Source: Streptomyces sp. XD-27 | Lineage (GTDB): Bacteria > Actinomycetota > Actinomycetes > Streptomycetales > Streptomycetaceae | NCBI RefSeq assembly: GCF_030553055.1 | Contig: NZ_CP130713.1 | Location: forward strand, 1,674,001-1,738,000 | DNA length: 64,000 bases | Direction: 5' to 3' | In this document: positions 41,863 to 50,392 of the stretch, piece by piece | How positions within the stretch are numbered: position 1 is the stretch's first letter | How the letters are laid out: each line of letters opens with the position of its first letter | The notes under the pieces: generated by a model | The model's database searches: none | The model's input: the letters and a program-made list of their open reading frames with translations, nothing else | Told to the model about the DNA's origin: nothing | Made by a program: the position numbers and the translations under genes

Positions 41863-43992
41863 TCAGGCGAGCCCGGCTTCCCGCATCTGCCGGAGCTCCT
41901 TCTTCAACTCCCCCACCTCGTCGCGCAGCCGGGCCGCGACCTCGAACTGCAGCTCCGCCGCCGCGGCGCGCATCCGCTCGGTCATCTCCTCGATGAGCTC
42001 GGCGAGTTCGGTGGCGGGCCGGTCGGTCGGCTTGCCGCCCTTCGCCCCCTGCTTGTGCGCGGCGAGCGCGGGCACCGGCGCCTTGGCCTGGCCCTTGCCC
42101 TTGACCCCGCCCTGTTCCTGCTGCCGGTAGCCGCTGCCCAGCAGTTCCTTGGTGTCGATCTCCTCGCGCGCGATGGTGGCGACGATGTCGCCGATCTTCT
42201 TTCGGAGCGGCTGCGGGTCGATGCCGTTCGCCTTGTTGTAGGCGATCTGCTTGTCCCGGCGGCGGTTGGTCTCGTCGATGGCCTTCTCCATCGCCGGGGT
42301 GATCTTGTCGGCGTACATGTGGACCTGGCCCGAGACGTTACGGGCGGCACGTCCGATCGTCTGGATCAGCGAGGTCCCGGAGCGCAGGAAGCCTTCCTTG
42401 TCGGCGTCCAGGATCGCGACCAGGGAGACCTCCGGGAGGTCCAGGCCCTCGCGCAGCAGGTTGATGCCGACCAGGACGTCGTACTCGCCGGCGCGCAGCT
42501 CGCGCAGCAGTTCCACGCGGCGCAGCGTGTCGACGTCGCTGTGCAGATAGCGCACCTGGATGCCGAGTTCCAGCATGTAGTCGGTGAGGTCCTCGGCCAT
42601 CTTCTTGGTCAGGGTGGTCACCAGGACGCGCTCGTCCTTCTCGGTGCGCGTGCGGATCTCGTGGATGAGGTCGTCGATCTGTCCCTCGGTGGGCTTGACC
42701 ACGACCTCGGGGTCGACCAGTCCGGTGGGCCGGATGATCTGCTCGACGAAGCCGTCGCCGCGCGAGAGCTCGTACGGACCGGGCGTCGCGGACAGGTACA
42801 CGGTCTGGTCGACCCGCTCCAGGAACTCCTCCCACTTGAGTGGGCGGTTGTCCAGGGCGGAGGGCAGCCGGAAGCCGTGCTCGATCAGCGTGCGCTTACG
42901 GGAGGCGTCGCCCTCGTACATGGCGCCGATCTGCGGGACGGTGACGTGCGACTCGTCGATGACGAGGAGGAAGTCCTCGGGGAAGTAGTCGAGCAGGGTG
43001 TGCGGCGGGGTCCCGGACTCGCGGCCGTCGATGTGCAGCGAGTAGTTCTCGATGCCGGAGCAGGTGCCGATCTGGCGCATCATCTCGATGTCGTAGGTCG
43101 TCCGCATCCGCAGTCGCTGGGCTTCGAGGAGCTTGCCCTGCTTCTCCAGCCGGGCCAGCGTCTCCTCCAGCTCGCGCTCGATCCCGGCGATGGCCCGCTC
43201 CATGCGCTCGGGTCCCGCGACGTAGTGGGTGGCCGGGAAGACGTACAGCTCCTGGTCGTCGGAGATGACCTCGCCGGTCAGCGGGTGGAGCGTGGACAGG
43301 GCCTCGATCTCGTCGCCGAACATCTCGATGCGGACCGCGAGCTCCTCGTAGACCGGGAAGATCTCGATGGTGTCGCCGCGGACCCGGAAGGTGCCGCGGG
43401 TGAACGCCACGTCGTTGCGCGTGTACTGGATGTCCACGAATCTGCGCAGCAGCTGGTCGCGGTCGATCTCGTCGCCGACCTTGAGCGGCACCATCCGGTC
43501 GACGTACTCCTGCGGTGTGCCCAGGCCGTAGATGCAGGAGACGGAGGCCACCACGACGACGTCGCGCCGGGTGAGCAGGGAGTTCGTGGCGGAGTGGCGC
43601 AGCCGCTCGACCTCCTCGTTGATGGAGGAGTCCTTCTCGATGTAGGTGTCCGACTGCGGGACGTACGCCTCGGGCTGGTAGTAGTCGTAGTACGAGACGA
43701 AGTACTCCACCGCGTTGTTCGGCAGAAGCTCGCGGAACTCGTTGGCGAGCTGCGCGGCGAGCGTCTTGTTGGGCGCCATCACGAGGGTCGGCCGCTGGAG
43801 CTTCTCGATCATCCACGCGGTGGTCGCGGACTTGCCGGTGCCGGTCGCCCCGAGCAACACGACGTCCTTCTCACCGGCGCGGATGCGCCGCTCGAGGTCG
43901 GTGATGGCCGTCGGCTGGTCGCCGCTGGGCTGGTAGGGGCTGACGACCTCGAAGGGCGCCACCTTGCGTTCGATCTGGGATACGGGCCGCAT
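41863..43992 (-). CDS. uvrB: Excinuclease ABC subunit UvrB
   Basis: Helicase-like damage-verification subunit of nucleotide excision repair, 709 residues. Walker A is [12 protein letters not shown], the beta-hairpin is [21 protein letters not shown], the helicase motifs include [11 protein letters not shown] and GRAARN, and the C-terminal UVR motif is [27 protein letters not shown]. The ATG at 43992 follows a damage-type promoter -10 by 6 bases, so the mRNA is probably leaderless. Confidence 0.97.
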   Translation of the reverse strand: MRPVSQIERKVAPFEVVSPYQPSGDQPTAITDLERRIRAGEKDVVLLGATGTGKSATTAWMIEKLQRPTLVMAPNKTLAAQLANEFRELLPNNAVEYFVSYYDYYQPEAYVPQSDTYIEKDSSINEEVERLRHSATNSLLTRRDVVVVASVSCIYGLGTPQEYVDRMVPLKVGDEIDRDQLLRRFVDIQYTRNDVAFTRGTFRVRGDTIEIFPVYEELAVRIEMFGDEIEALSTLHPLTGEVISDDQELYVFPATHYVAGPERMERAIAGIERELEETLARLEKQGKLLEAQRLRMRTTYDIEMMRQIGTCSGIENYSLHIDGRESGTPPHTLLDYFPEDFLLVIDESHVTVPQIGAMYEGDASRKRTLIEHGFRLPSALDNRPLKWEEFLERVDQTVYLSATPGPYELSRGDGFVEQIIRPTGLVDPEVVVKPTEGQIDDLIHEIRTRTEKDERVLVTTLTKKMAEDLTDYMLELGIQVRYLHSDVDTLRRVELLRELRAGEYDVLVGINLLREGLDLPEVSLVAILDADKEGFLRSGTSLIQTIGRAARNVSGQVHMYADKITPAMEKAIDETNRRRDKQIAYNKANGIDPQPLRKKIGDIVATIAREEIDTKELLGSGYRQQEQGGVKGKGQAKAPVPALAAHKQGAKGGKPTDRPATELAELIEEMTERMRAAAAELQFEVAARLRDEVGELKKELRQMREAGLA

Positions 43993-43998
43993 GGGTCC

Positions 43999-44021
43999 AC
44001 CGTACGACCGACCACTGACAG
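43999..44021 (-). promoter_or_regulatory. PafBC-type DNA-damage promoter of uvrB
   Basis: Minus strand CTGTCAGTG, 8 bases, TACGGT, one base from the TTGTCAGTG-N8-TAnnnT pattern. The -10 ends 6 bases before the uvrB ATG. Confidence 0.7.
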
Positions 44022-44150
44022 ACGGCGCCCGTGACCCGATCGGCCGAACGCCCGCGACTTTGTCATTTCATCATCTGTCTGTCCGATGTCTATCCCCCGG
44101 TGCACCTCGGCTGGCACCCTCAGCGCGTCCGAAGAGGATCCATCGCCCAC

Positions 44151-44206
44151 GCTGTGTCACAGACGCTGTGTGACAAATGCTCCGTGACCGACCTGCCGTG
44201 ACAGAC
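44151..44206. repeat. Four tandem 14-base repeats before the phosphodiesterase gene
   Basis: Consecutive 14-mers GCTGTGTCACAGAC, GCTGTGTGACAAAT, GCTCCGTGACCGAC and CTGCCGTGACAGAC at 44151, 44165, 44179 and 44193 share a GTG/GTC-AC core at the same place. They end 16 bases before the ATG at 44223. The spacing does not match the 11-base PHO box known for phosphate genes. Probably an operator array for an unidentified regulator. Confidence 0.6.
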
Positions 44207-44222
44207 GATGCGAGGAGTCCGT

Positions 44223-45125
44223 ATGCACATCCGCACTGCCGCTGCCCTCGCCGGCGCGCTCCTGGGAATGCCCGCGCTCTTCCTCCCCACCTCGGCGGCA
44301 CAGGCCGCCGACGAGCCACAGAGAACGATCACCATCGCCCACCGCGGTGCCTCGGCCTACGCCCCCGAGAACACCCTGGCGGCCGTCGACGCGGCCGACG
44401 ACCTGGGGATCAAGTGGGTCGAGAACGACGTCCAGCGCACCAAGGACGGTGAGCTGATCGTCATGCACGACACCACGCTGAACCGGACCACGGACGTCGA
44501 GCAGCTCTTCCCCGGCCGGGCCCCGTGGAAGATCGCCGACTTCACGCTCGACGAGATCAAGCGGCTGGACGCGGGCAGCTGGTTCGGTCCCGAGTTCGCG
44601 AACGAGCGGGTGCCCACGCTCAAGGAGTACATCAGGCGGGTCTCGCACAACCGGCAGAGCCTGCTGATGGAGCTCAAGGCCCCCGAGCTCTACCCCGGCA
44701 TCGAGAGCCAGACGCTGCGCCAGCTGCGCAGGCAGGGCTGGCTGAACCACCAGCATGTCAAGCACCGGCTGATCGTGCAGAGCTTCAACGCCACTTCCAT
44801 GGAGACGGTCCACAAGCTGCGCCCCGATGTGAAGACCGGCTTCCTGGGCACCCCGTCCGTCGCCGACCTGCCGAAGTACGCGGAGTTCGCCGACCAGATC
44901 AACCCGAGTCACAAGACGATCGACGAGGCCTACGTCGCGGCGGTGCACGCCGTGAACGGCGCGCACGGCAAGCCGTTCGAGGTCTTCACATGGACCGTGA
45001 ACGACGCCCCCACCGCCGTCAAGGTCGCGCGGATGGGCGTGGACGGCATCATCACCAATACGCCGGATGTCGTGCGCGACGCCCTGGAGGACGCCGGGCA
45101 CGCGGTCATGGCGGGTTCCCGATGA
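44223..45125 (+). CDS. Secreted glycerophosphodiester phosphodiesterase
   Basis: Hydrolyses glycerophosphodiesters outside the cell to free glycerol-3-phosphate. About 300 residues from the ATG at 44223, chosen for the GAGGAG at proper spacing; an in-frame ATG 15 bases earlier is possible. The signal peptide is TAAALAGALLGMPALFLPTSAAQA. The GDPD motifs are IAHRGASAYAPENT, WVENDVQRTKDGELIVMHD and LLMELKAPE, closing with FTWTVNDAPTAVKVARMGVDGIITNTPD. The four 14-base repeats in the leader suggest specific regulation. Confidence 0.93.
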   Translation: MHIRTAAALAGALLGMPALFLPTSAAQAADEPQRTITIAHRGASAYAPENTLAAVDAADDLGIKWVENDVQRTKDGELIVMHDTTLNRTTDVEQLFPGRAPWKIADFTLDEIKRLDAGSWFGPEFANERVPTLKEYIRRVSHNRQSLLMELKAPELYPGIESQTLRQLRRQGWLNHQHVKHRLIVQSFNATSMETVHKLRPDVKTGFLGTPSVADLPKYAEFADQINPSHKTIDEAYVAAVHAVNGAHGKPFEVFTWTVNDAPTAVKVARMGVDGIITNTPDVVRDALEDAGHAVMAGSR

Positions 45126-45257
45126 GGCGCTGACGACGCCGGGACGGCCGGGCAGCGCGGGACGGCGCGCCGGGGGTGGGCGGACGCTCCCTTCCCTCGG
45201 CGCCGCCCGCGCTCCCGGTGCCCCGCGCTCCCCGTGCCCCGAGCTCTCGACGCCCCG

Positions 45258-45280
45258 TTGTCAGTGCCCGCGCCTAGTCT
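45258..45280 (+). promoter_or_regulatory. PafBC-type DNA-damage promoter of ogt
   Basis: TTGTCAGTG, 8 bases, TAGTCT, an exact match to TTGTCAGTG-N8-TAnnnT. The -10 ends 6 bases before the GTG start of ogt at 45287, implying a leaderless mRNA. Confidence 0.75.
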
Positions 45281-45286
45281 GAACAC

Positions 45287-45859
45287 GTGACGAACACAGA
45301 GCCGAACGAGTCGGCTGAGCAGCACGGGGCGCGCCCGTGGTCCTGGGCGGTGCTGGACACCCCCATCGGGCCGCTGCTGCTCGCCGCCACCGACCGTGGC
45401 CTGGTCCAGGTCGTGTTCCACGCCGACGACGCGACCGCGGCGGAGGCCGTGTCGCGGCTCACGCGCCGCTTCGGCGCCGCTCCGGGCCCGGACTGCCGGG
45501 ACCTGCTCGACATGGCGATACGCGAGCTGAAAGCGTATTTCCGCGGGGAGCTGCGCGTGTTCACCACGCCCCTCGACTGGTCGCTGAGCGCCGGCTTCAA
45601 CCGCCGCGTGCTGCGTGAACTCGCCGACCATGTGCCGTACGGGGCCGTCGTGGGCTACCAGGACCTCGCCGACCGGGTGTCCGAGCCGGGCGCCGCCCGC
45701 GCGGTCGGCACAGCCATGGGCAGCAATCCGCTGCCGGTCGTCGTCCCCTGCCACCGCGTGGTGGAGAGCGACGGCGGGATAGGCGGATTCGGCGGCGGCC
45801 TGGAGACCAAGCGGCGCCTGCTCGCCCTGGAGGGCGTCCTGCCGCAGCCGCTGTTCTGA
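45287..45859 (+). CDS. ogt: Methylated-DNA-protein-cysteine methyltransferase (Ogt)
   Basis: Suicide repair of O6-alkylguanine. The 190-residue product has an N-terminal lobe (WAVLDTPIGPLLLAATDRGLVQVVF) and the C-terminal DNA-binding and active-site domain: VPYGAVVGYQDLADRV, ARAVGTAMGSNPLPVVVPCHRVV with the acceptor cysteine in PCHRV, and GGIGGFGGGLETKRRLLALEG. A damage-responsive promoter directly precedes the start. Confidence 0.95.
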   Translation: MTNTEPNESAEQHGARPWSWAVLDTPIGPLLLAATDRGLVQVVFHADDATAAEAVSRLTRRFGAAPGPDCRDLLDMAIRELKAYFRGELRVFTTPLDWSLSAGFNRRVLRELADHVPYGAVVGYQDLADRVSEPGAARAVGTAMGSNPLPVVVPCHRVVESDGGIGGFGGGLETKRRLLALEGVLPQPLF

Positions 45860-45884
45860 GAGCTCCACTGCGCCCGCGCGCCGC

Positions 45885-46547
45885 TCACCGAGCCGTGCCG
45901 CTCCACGCCGGATGCCGGGGGTCGTCGGCGCGCACCACGATGTCGGCGGTCTCGGCAGGCCGCACCTCGTCCTCGTAGCGCGCGAACGCGGGCAGTGTCC
46001 ACCGCTCGCCGTCGTCCGTGCGCCGGGCGAGCGCGGACGGGGACAGCCGCACATGTACCGAGAGGTCGAAGGGGAACCAGTGGCCGAGCAGCAGCGGTCC
46101 GTGCAGCACCAGCACGCCACCCGGCGGAAGTCGGGTGTACGGGCTGCGCGTCGCCCGGTCCGCGACCGGGTCCCACAGGTCGGGCAGCACAAGGCCGGTG
46201 CCGCCCGGCTCCAGCGGCGTGAAGACCTCCCTCCACAGCGCACCGGTGTCCGTCCACCCGGAGTAGTACGAGTCGACGTCCTGCCGTCCGTACTCGTAAC
46301 GCAGCGAGGCGGGCCTCAGGAAGCCGCGGGCCGCCACGACCAGCGCGGGTCGGCCGCGCGTACGCAGGGTCTGCGACAGCCGTTCGGCCAGGTCGCCGGT
46401 GCGCGCGGCGGGCGCGCCGTCGACGGCCACGCGCAGCCAGGAGCCGCCGTCGGCGGTCCGTGCAGCGGTGACACGGTCCGCGAGGACCTCGCTCAGCCGT
46501 TCCCAGGTGATCGCCTCCCACCGCACTCCCCCATCATGCCTGTCCAT
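45885..46547 (-). CDS. Uridine kinase-like protein with degenerate P-loop
   Basis: A 220-residue cytoplasmic protein resembling uridine/phosphoribulokinase-like P-loop proteins of Streptomyces. The expected Walker A after VAVDG reads GAPAARTGDLAERL instead of the usual GxxxAGKT, so the second glycine and the lysine are missing. The rest (RPASLRYEYGRQDVDSYYSGWTDTGALWREVFTPL and GVLVLHGPLLLGHWFPFDLSVHVRLS) follows the family pattern. It may have lost kinase activity or bind nucleotide differently. Confidence 0.75.
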   Translation of the reverse strand: MDRHDGGVRWEAITWERLSEVLADRVTAARTADGGSWLRVAVDGAPAARTGDLAERLSQTLRTRGRPALVVAARGFLRPASLRYEYGRQDVDSYYSGWTDTGALWREVFTPLEPGGTGLVLPDLWDPVADRATRSPYTRLPPGGVLVLHGPLLLGHWFPFDLSVHVRLSPSALARRTDDGERWTLPAFARYEDEVRPAETADIVVRADDPRHPAWSGTAR

Positions 46548-46600
46548 GCAGCGCGCTTCCGGCCCCGGGCCGCGCCCTTCCTCCCGAGGAGACCGAAGAA

Positions 46601-47146
46601 ATGGCAGCCCAGATCGTCCTGCTGCGTGGCATCAACGTCGGCGGCCACCGCAAGTTCTCCATGGCGGAGCAGCGCGACCTGATGCGGGCCCTGGGGTACG
46701 AGCGGGTCACCGTCCACCTCCAGACGGGCAACATCGTGCTGGCCGACCCGGGCACCCCGCCCGAGGAGACCGTCCGGGCCATCGAGGAGCGGACCGCCGC
46801 CGACCTCGGTTTCCGGGTCTCCGCGATGGTGCGCACGCGCGAGGAGCTCGCCGCGGTGGTGGCGGCGAACCCGTATCCGCAGGCAGCGGCCGAGCCGAAG
46901 ACGCTGCATGTCGTGTTCCTGTCCGACGTGCCCGCCGACACCGCCCCGCTGGACGAGCTCGACATGGCGTCCTTCGCTCCGGACCGGTTCCGGCTCGTGG
47001 GCCGGGAGATCTACCTCTGGTGCCCGAACGGGGTCGGCCGCTCCAAGCTCGCCGCGAAGATCAACGGCATGCGTCTGGGCGTCACGGTCACCGCGCGGAA
47101 CTGGAACACGGTCACCAAGCTGCTCGCACTGGCCGACGCCGCCTGA
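46601..47146 (+). CDS. DUF1697 family protein
   Basis: A 181-residue soluble protein starting MAAQIVLLRGINVGGHRKFSM. LLRGINVGG, LQTGNIVL, SAMVRTREELAAVV and ATARNWNTVTKLL-type segments mark the DUF1697 family, whose function is unknown. It starts 53 bases from the divergent uridine kinase-like gene. Confidence 0.9.
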   Translation: MAAQIVLLRGINVGGHRKFSMAEQRDLMRALGYERVTVHLQTGNIVLADPGTPPEETVRAIEERTAADLGFRVSAMVRTREELAAVVAANPYPQAAAEPKTLHVVFLSDVPADTAPLDELDMASFAPDRFRLVGREIYLWCPNGVGRSKLAAKINGMRLGVTVTARNWNTVTKLLALADAA

Positions 47147-47255
47147 ACGGCCGAGGGGTGGAAGGCACCGCCAGGCAGGTGTCAGCCCGGGCTCGCGGTG
47201 TCTGCCCCCGCCCAGGAGCGGGAATGGGCAGAAGGTGCGTGATGTAACCGAGCCC

Positions 47256-48425
47256 ATGACCGAGCTGGTGAGGAAACGCGGTCGCCAGCCCGTCGTCGTC
47301 CAGGCGCTGCGCTCCACCGTGGCCGCGACGATCTCGTACGTCGTCGCGCTCCAGCTCAGCAGCGAACCGGCCCCGCTGACCGCTCCGCTCACCGCGCTGC
47401 TCGTCGTCCAGGTGACGCTCTATTCGACACTGACCACGGGCATCCGCAGGGTGAACTCGGTGGTGGCCGGAGTCCTCATCGCCATCGGTTTCAGCGCCCT
47501 GGTGGGCCTGACGTGGTGGAGCCTGTGCCTGATCATCCTCGCGTCACTGGCCGCCGGGCACCTCGTGCGGGTGGACGAGTTCGTCCCCGAGGTGGCGATC
47601 AGCGCCATGCTCGTCCTCGGCGTGACCCAGGTGGCGGACACGGCCTGGGACCGGGTCCTGGAGACGCTCATCGGCGCCATGGTGGGCATGCTGTTCAACC
47701 TCCTGTTCGCCCCGCCGGTGTGGGTGCACACCGCGGGCGAGTCCATCCAGGACCTCGCCCGCCGCCTGCGCGACCTGCTGGTCCTCATCGGCGAGGAACT
47801 CGGCGCCCACACTCCCGTCGAGCGCGCCGCCGCCCGCCTCCACGAGGCCCGCCGTCTGGACAACGACGTCGCCCAGGTGGACGCGGCCCTCCGCCAGGCC
47901 GAGGACAGTCTGCGCCTCAATCCCCGCGTCAAGGAGGGCCTGCTCCACCGGGTCGTCCTGCGCACCGGCCTGGACACCCTGGAGATCTGCACGGTGGTCC
48001 TCCGCGTGCTGGCACGCAGCCTTACGGACCTGGCCAAGCACCGCAGGGACGAGCCCCTCTTCCCGCCGGATGTGGCCGACGCGCTGCAGGAGCTGTTCAC
48101 GCACATCGCCAAAGCGGTGGAGAGCTTCGCGATGCTGGTCACCACCCAGATCAGCAAGAACGCCGAAGAGGCGGAGTCCCGGCTGTCGAGCGAACTGGAG
48201 GAGGCGGCCATCAGCCGCGAACACGCGGCGCGTCTGCTGCTCCAGCGCGTCCAGCAGCATCCCCAGCAGTGGCAGTTGCACGGGGCGCTGCTGTCGGAGG
48301 TCGACCGGATCCTGGACGAGCTGGACCTGGAGCACCGTACGACGCGCCTGATGGAGGAGCTGGACCGCAGCGCGCGCGAGCAGCGGGAGCGCTTCCCACG
48401 ACTGCGCAAGCTCACCCGTCTGTGA
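47256..48425 (+). CDS. FUSC / aromatic acid exporter family membrane protein
   Basis: A 389-residue protein with about six N-terminal membrane segments (ATISYVVALQLSS; LTAPLTALLVVQVTLYSTLTTGIRRVNSVVAGVLIAIGFSALVGLTWWSLCLIILASLAAGH). A long soluble, mostly helical C-terminal half follows, as in FUSC-type exporters. The ATG at 47256 is used; a GTG at 47235 is in frame but has no better ribosome site. The substrate is unknown. Confidence 0.82.
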   Translation: MTELVRKRGRQPVVVQALRSTVAATISYVVALQLSSEPAPLTAPLTALLVVQVTLYSTLTTGIRRVNSVVAGVLIAIGFSALVGLTWWSLCLIILASLAAGHLVRVDEFVPEVAISAMLVLGVTQVADTAWDRVLETLIGAMVGMLFNLLFAPPVWVHTAGESIQDLARRLRDLLVLIGEELGAHTPVERAAARLHEARRLDNDVAQVDAALRQAEDSLRLNPRVKEGLLHRVVLRTGLDTLEICTVVLRVLARSLTDLAKHRRDEPLFPPDVADALQELFTHIAKAVESFAMLVTTQISKNAEEAESRLSSELEEAAISREHAARLLLQRVQQHPQQWQLHGALLSEVDRILDELDLEHRTTRLMEELDRSAREQRERFPRLRKLTRL

Positions 48426-48524
48426 CGTCTACTGCGGCGGACAGCGCCGGGGCTGACGCCACTCATCGGGAACACCGCGGCGGGTCCGGTGTCCGGCGCC
48501 GGGGAGTCCGAGCTTGCCCGGCCG

Positions 48525-48547
48525 TTGTCAGTGGTCGGCCCTACGGT
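48525..48547 (+). promoter_or_regulatory. PafBC-type DNA-damage promoter of the WGR gene
   Basis: TTGTCAGTG, 8 bases, TACGGT, an exact match to TTGTCAGTG-N8-TAnnnT. Transcription should begin near 48554, giving a leader of about 43 bases with GGGAGGGG before the GTG at 48597. Confidence 0.75.
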
Positions 48548-48596
48548 GTTGATCAGTGGGAGTCACCCACCACCGACACCTTGGGAGGGGCTTGCC

Positions 48597-50033
48597 GTGT
48601 CCGGATCGAAGACGTATCTGGAGCTGTCGCAAGAGGGCAGCGGTGCGCACAAGTTCTACGAAGTGACCGTGGACGGCGTCACCGTGTCGGTGCGTTACGG
48701 CCGGATCGGCGCGGCGGGGCAGGTGCAGACCTCCACGTTCCCGACCGCCGCGAGGGCGCGGGCCGCGGCCGACAAGAAGGTCAGCGAGAAGGTGCGCAAG
48801 GGCTACGCCCCGGCTGTCCAGGGGCGGCGCGCGGCCCGCCCGGTCACCCGCCGCCAGGTCTCCTCGGCCCCGTCGACCGCGCGGGCCGTCGCGCCGGTGC
48901 TGTGGCGCTTCCGCACCGGCGCCGCCGCCTTCGGCATCCACATCAGCGAGGACCGCTGCTGGGTCGGCAACCAGGCCGGGGACGTGTACGCGGTCGGCCA
49001 CGACGGCGAGGTGCTCGCCCGCTACCAGCTGCCCGACGGGGTGAAGTGCCTGGTCGCCGACGACTTCTGGATCTACGCGGGCTGCGACGACGGAACGGTC
49101 TACGACCTGTCCTCCAAACTGCCCTTCGCCGCCTACGAGATCGCCACCGACGTCGACATCTTCTGGCTGGACATCCACGAAGGCATCCTCAACGTCGCCG
49201 ACCGCAAGGGCGGACTGACGGTCATCGACCACGAGGACGAGTTCCAGTGGTCGCGCGGCAGCACGGGCGAGCACGCCTGGATGGTGCGTCGCGACGACCG
49301 AGCCGTCTACCACGGCCACCAGCGGGGCGTCACGGCCTACGCCTGCGACGGCACCGCCGAACTGTGGCACACCCCGACGTCCGGTGCGGTGCTGTTCGGC
49401 TGGCAGGAGGCCGACGCGGTGTACGCCGGCACCGACCGCCGCGTCGTCCAGCGCCTGTCCAAGGCGACCGGCCGGATCGAGGCCACGTACCGCTGCGACA
49501 CCGTCGTCTACTCCTGCGCCACCGCGCCCGGCGGCGGTTACGTCTTCGCGGGCGACTCCGCCTCGTCCGTGTACTGCTTCGCCGAGGACGGCACCCGGCT
49601 GTGGAAGCTCGGCACCGGCGGCGGCTCGGCGCTGTCCATGCAGTATCTGGACGAGAAGCTCTACGTCGTCACCACCGACGGCTCGCTGGTCTGCATCGAC
49701 GCGAGCGACGCGGCGATCGCGGCCGCGCAGGGCGGCACCCTCCCCACAGCCCTGGACGTCAAGTCGGCCGCGGGTCTGCCCACGTACGCCCCGGCCACCA
49801 CGGTCCAGACCGTGACCGCGGCGTCCGCGCCGGGGAGCGGCGTGATCATCGAATGCGTGCAGGACGGCAGCCGGCTGCGGATGCGCGTCATCACCGACGG
49901 CTACGACCCGCGATGGAACGTCCAGTTCCCCCGCCGGATACGCGAGGCGGGCGCCCGTTACGTGGTCGACGCCCTGCATCCGGCTTCCGGTGGCTTCTAC
50001 CGGGTCCGCGGCGAGATCCGCCGTCTGCTGTAG
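48597..50033 (+). CDS. WGR domain protein with beta-propeller
   Basis: A 478-residue cytoplasmic protein from the GTG at 48597. Residues about 5-75 form a WGR domain (KTYLELSQEGSGAHKFYEV, VSVRYGRIGAAGQ, KKVSEKVRKGY), a fold that binds nucleic acid in PARP-type proteins. After a basic linker, residues about 95-400 form a PQQ/WD-like beta-propeller with repeats such as GNQAGDVYAVGHDGEVLARY, AGTDRRVVQRLSKATGRIEATY and AGDSASSVYCFAEDGTRLWKL. A short C-terminal domain ends in GFYRVRGEIRRLL. The damage-type promoter and the WGR domain together suggest a role at damaged nucleic acid (inference). Confidence 0.85.
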   Translation: MSGSKTYLELSQEGSGAHKFYEVTVDGVTVSVRYGRIGAAGQVQTSTFPTAARARAAADKKVSEKVRKGYAPAVQGRRAARPVTRRQVSSAPSTARAVAPVLWRFRTGAAAFGIHISEDRCWVGNQAGDVYAVGHDGEVLARYQLPDGVKCLVADDFWIYAGCDDGTVYDLSSKLPFAAYEIATDVDIFWLDIHEGILNVADRKGGLTVIDHEDEFQWSRGSTGEHAWMVRRDDRAVYHGHQRGVTAYACDGTAELWHTPTSGAVLFGWQEADAVYAGTDRRVVQRLSKATGRIEATYRCDTVVYSCATAPGGGYVFAGDSASSVYCFAEDGTRLWKLGTGGGSALSMQYLDEKLYVVTTDGSLVCIDASDAAIAAAQGGTLPTALDVKSAAGLPTYAPATTVQTVTAASAPGSGVIIECVQDGSRLRMRVITDGYDPRWNVQFPRRIREAGARYVVDALHPASGGFYRVRGEIRRLL

Positions 50034-50043
50034 GAAGCGGAGC

Positions 50044-50074
50044 GGGCCCGGGGGCGTAGCCTGCCCCCGGGCCC
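50044..50074. terminator. Bidirectional hairpin after the WGR gene
   Basis: A perfect 12-base-pair stem GGGCCCGGGGGC / GCCCCCGGGCCC around a 7-base loop, 10 bases after the WGR stop. It also lies downstream of the minus-strand non-coding RNA. Confidence 0.85.
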
Positions 50075-50110
50075 CGTGATGCCGCCCAGTTCGCACGCCG
50101 GCGTCACTGC

Positions 50111-50227
50111 GGGCACAGGTCAGTCATCATGTCGTCGTGTTCTGCCTTTGAACTACCGCGCATCGGAAAGGAATGACAGCTGCGCGGGCCGGACTTGAAC
50201 CGGCATCCGACGACCAAGCCTGGGCCC
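50111..50227 (-). ncRNA. tRNA-mimicking RNA, probably a YrlA-type bacterial Y RNA
   Basis: Minus-strand order is: outer helix 5' strand GGGCCCAGG (50227-50219); GTCGTCG (50214-50208); T-arm GCCGG-TTCAAGT-CCGGC (50204-50188); acceptor 3' strand CCGCGCA (50187-50181); a 17-18-base loop; acceptor 5' strand TGCGCGG (50162-50156); TA; D-arm GTTC-AAAGGCA-GAAC (50153-50139); CGACGAC (50137-50131); an 11-base bulge; and CCTGTGCCC (50119-50111). Acceptor 7/7, T 5/5, D 4/4 and inner helix 7/7 pair perfectly, and the outer helix 8/9. This is a circularly permuted tRNA whose anticodon stem is replaced by a long closing stem, the design of YrlA Y RNAs that bind Ro60 and mimic tRNA. A true permuted tRNA is less likely, since no U33 or 7-base anticodon loop can be formed. 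No Ro60/TROVE gene is in the window. Confidence 0.7.
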
Positions 50228-50392
50228 GGTCTGTCCGGCGATCGGCGGCGAATGCTGAGTCTGGAGCGAGAGTCTGAGATTGATCACGGTCTGGTGTTCG
50301 CCACCAGGCCGCACCGTCACGACAAGCTTCAGCTTCAGCTTGCGCTCCTCGCGCACCCCGGCCGCGCACAGGCGGTCGGGGAGTTCATGAGA

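Noticed and set aside
44151..44206. The 14-base repeats as a PHO box
   Set aside because: PHO boxes are 11-base repeats with a GTTCACC core, which is not what is seen.
50111..50227. Interpretation as a functional permuted or split tRNA
   Set aside because: No anticodon loop with U33 can be built; the inner stem extends to 7 pairs and continues into a second helix, which fits a Y RNA better.
50153..50356. Minus-strand open frame across the tRNA-like region
   Set aside because: It has no ribosome site, odd composition, and overlaps the structured RNA on the same strand.
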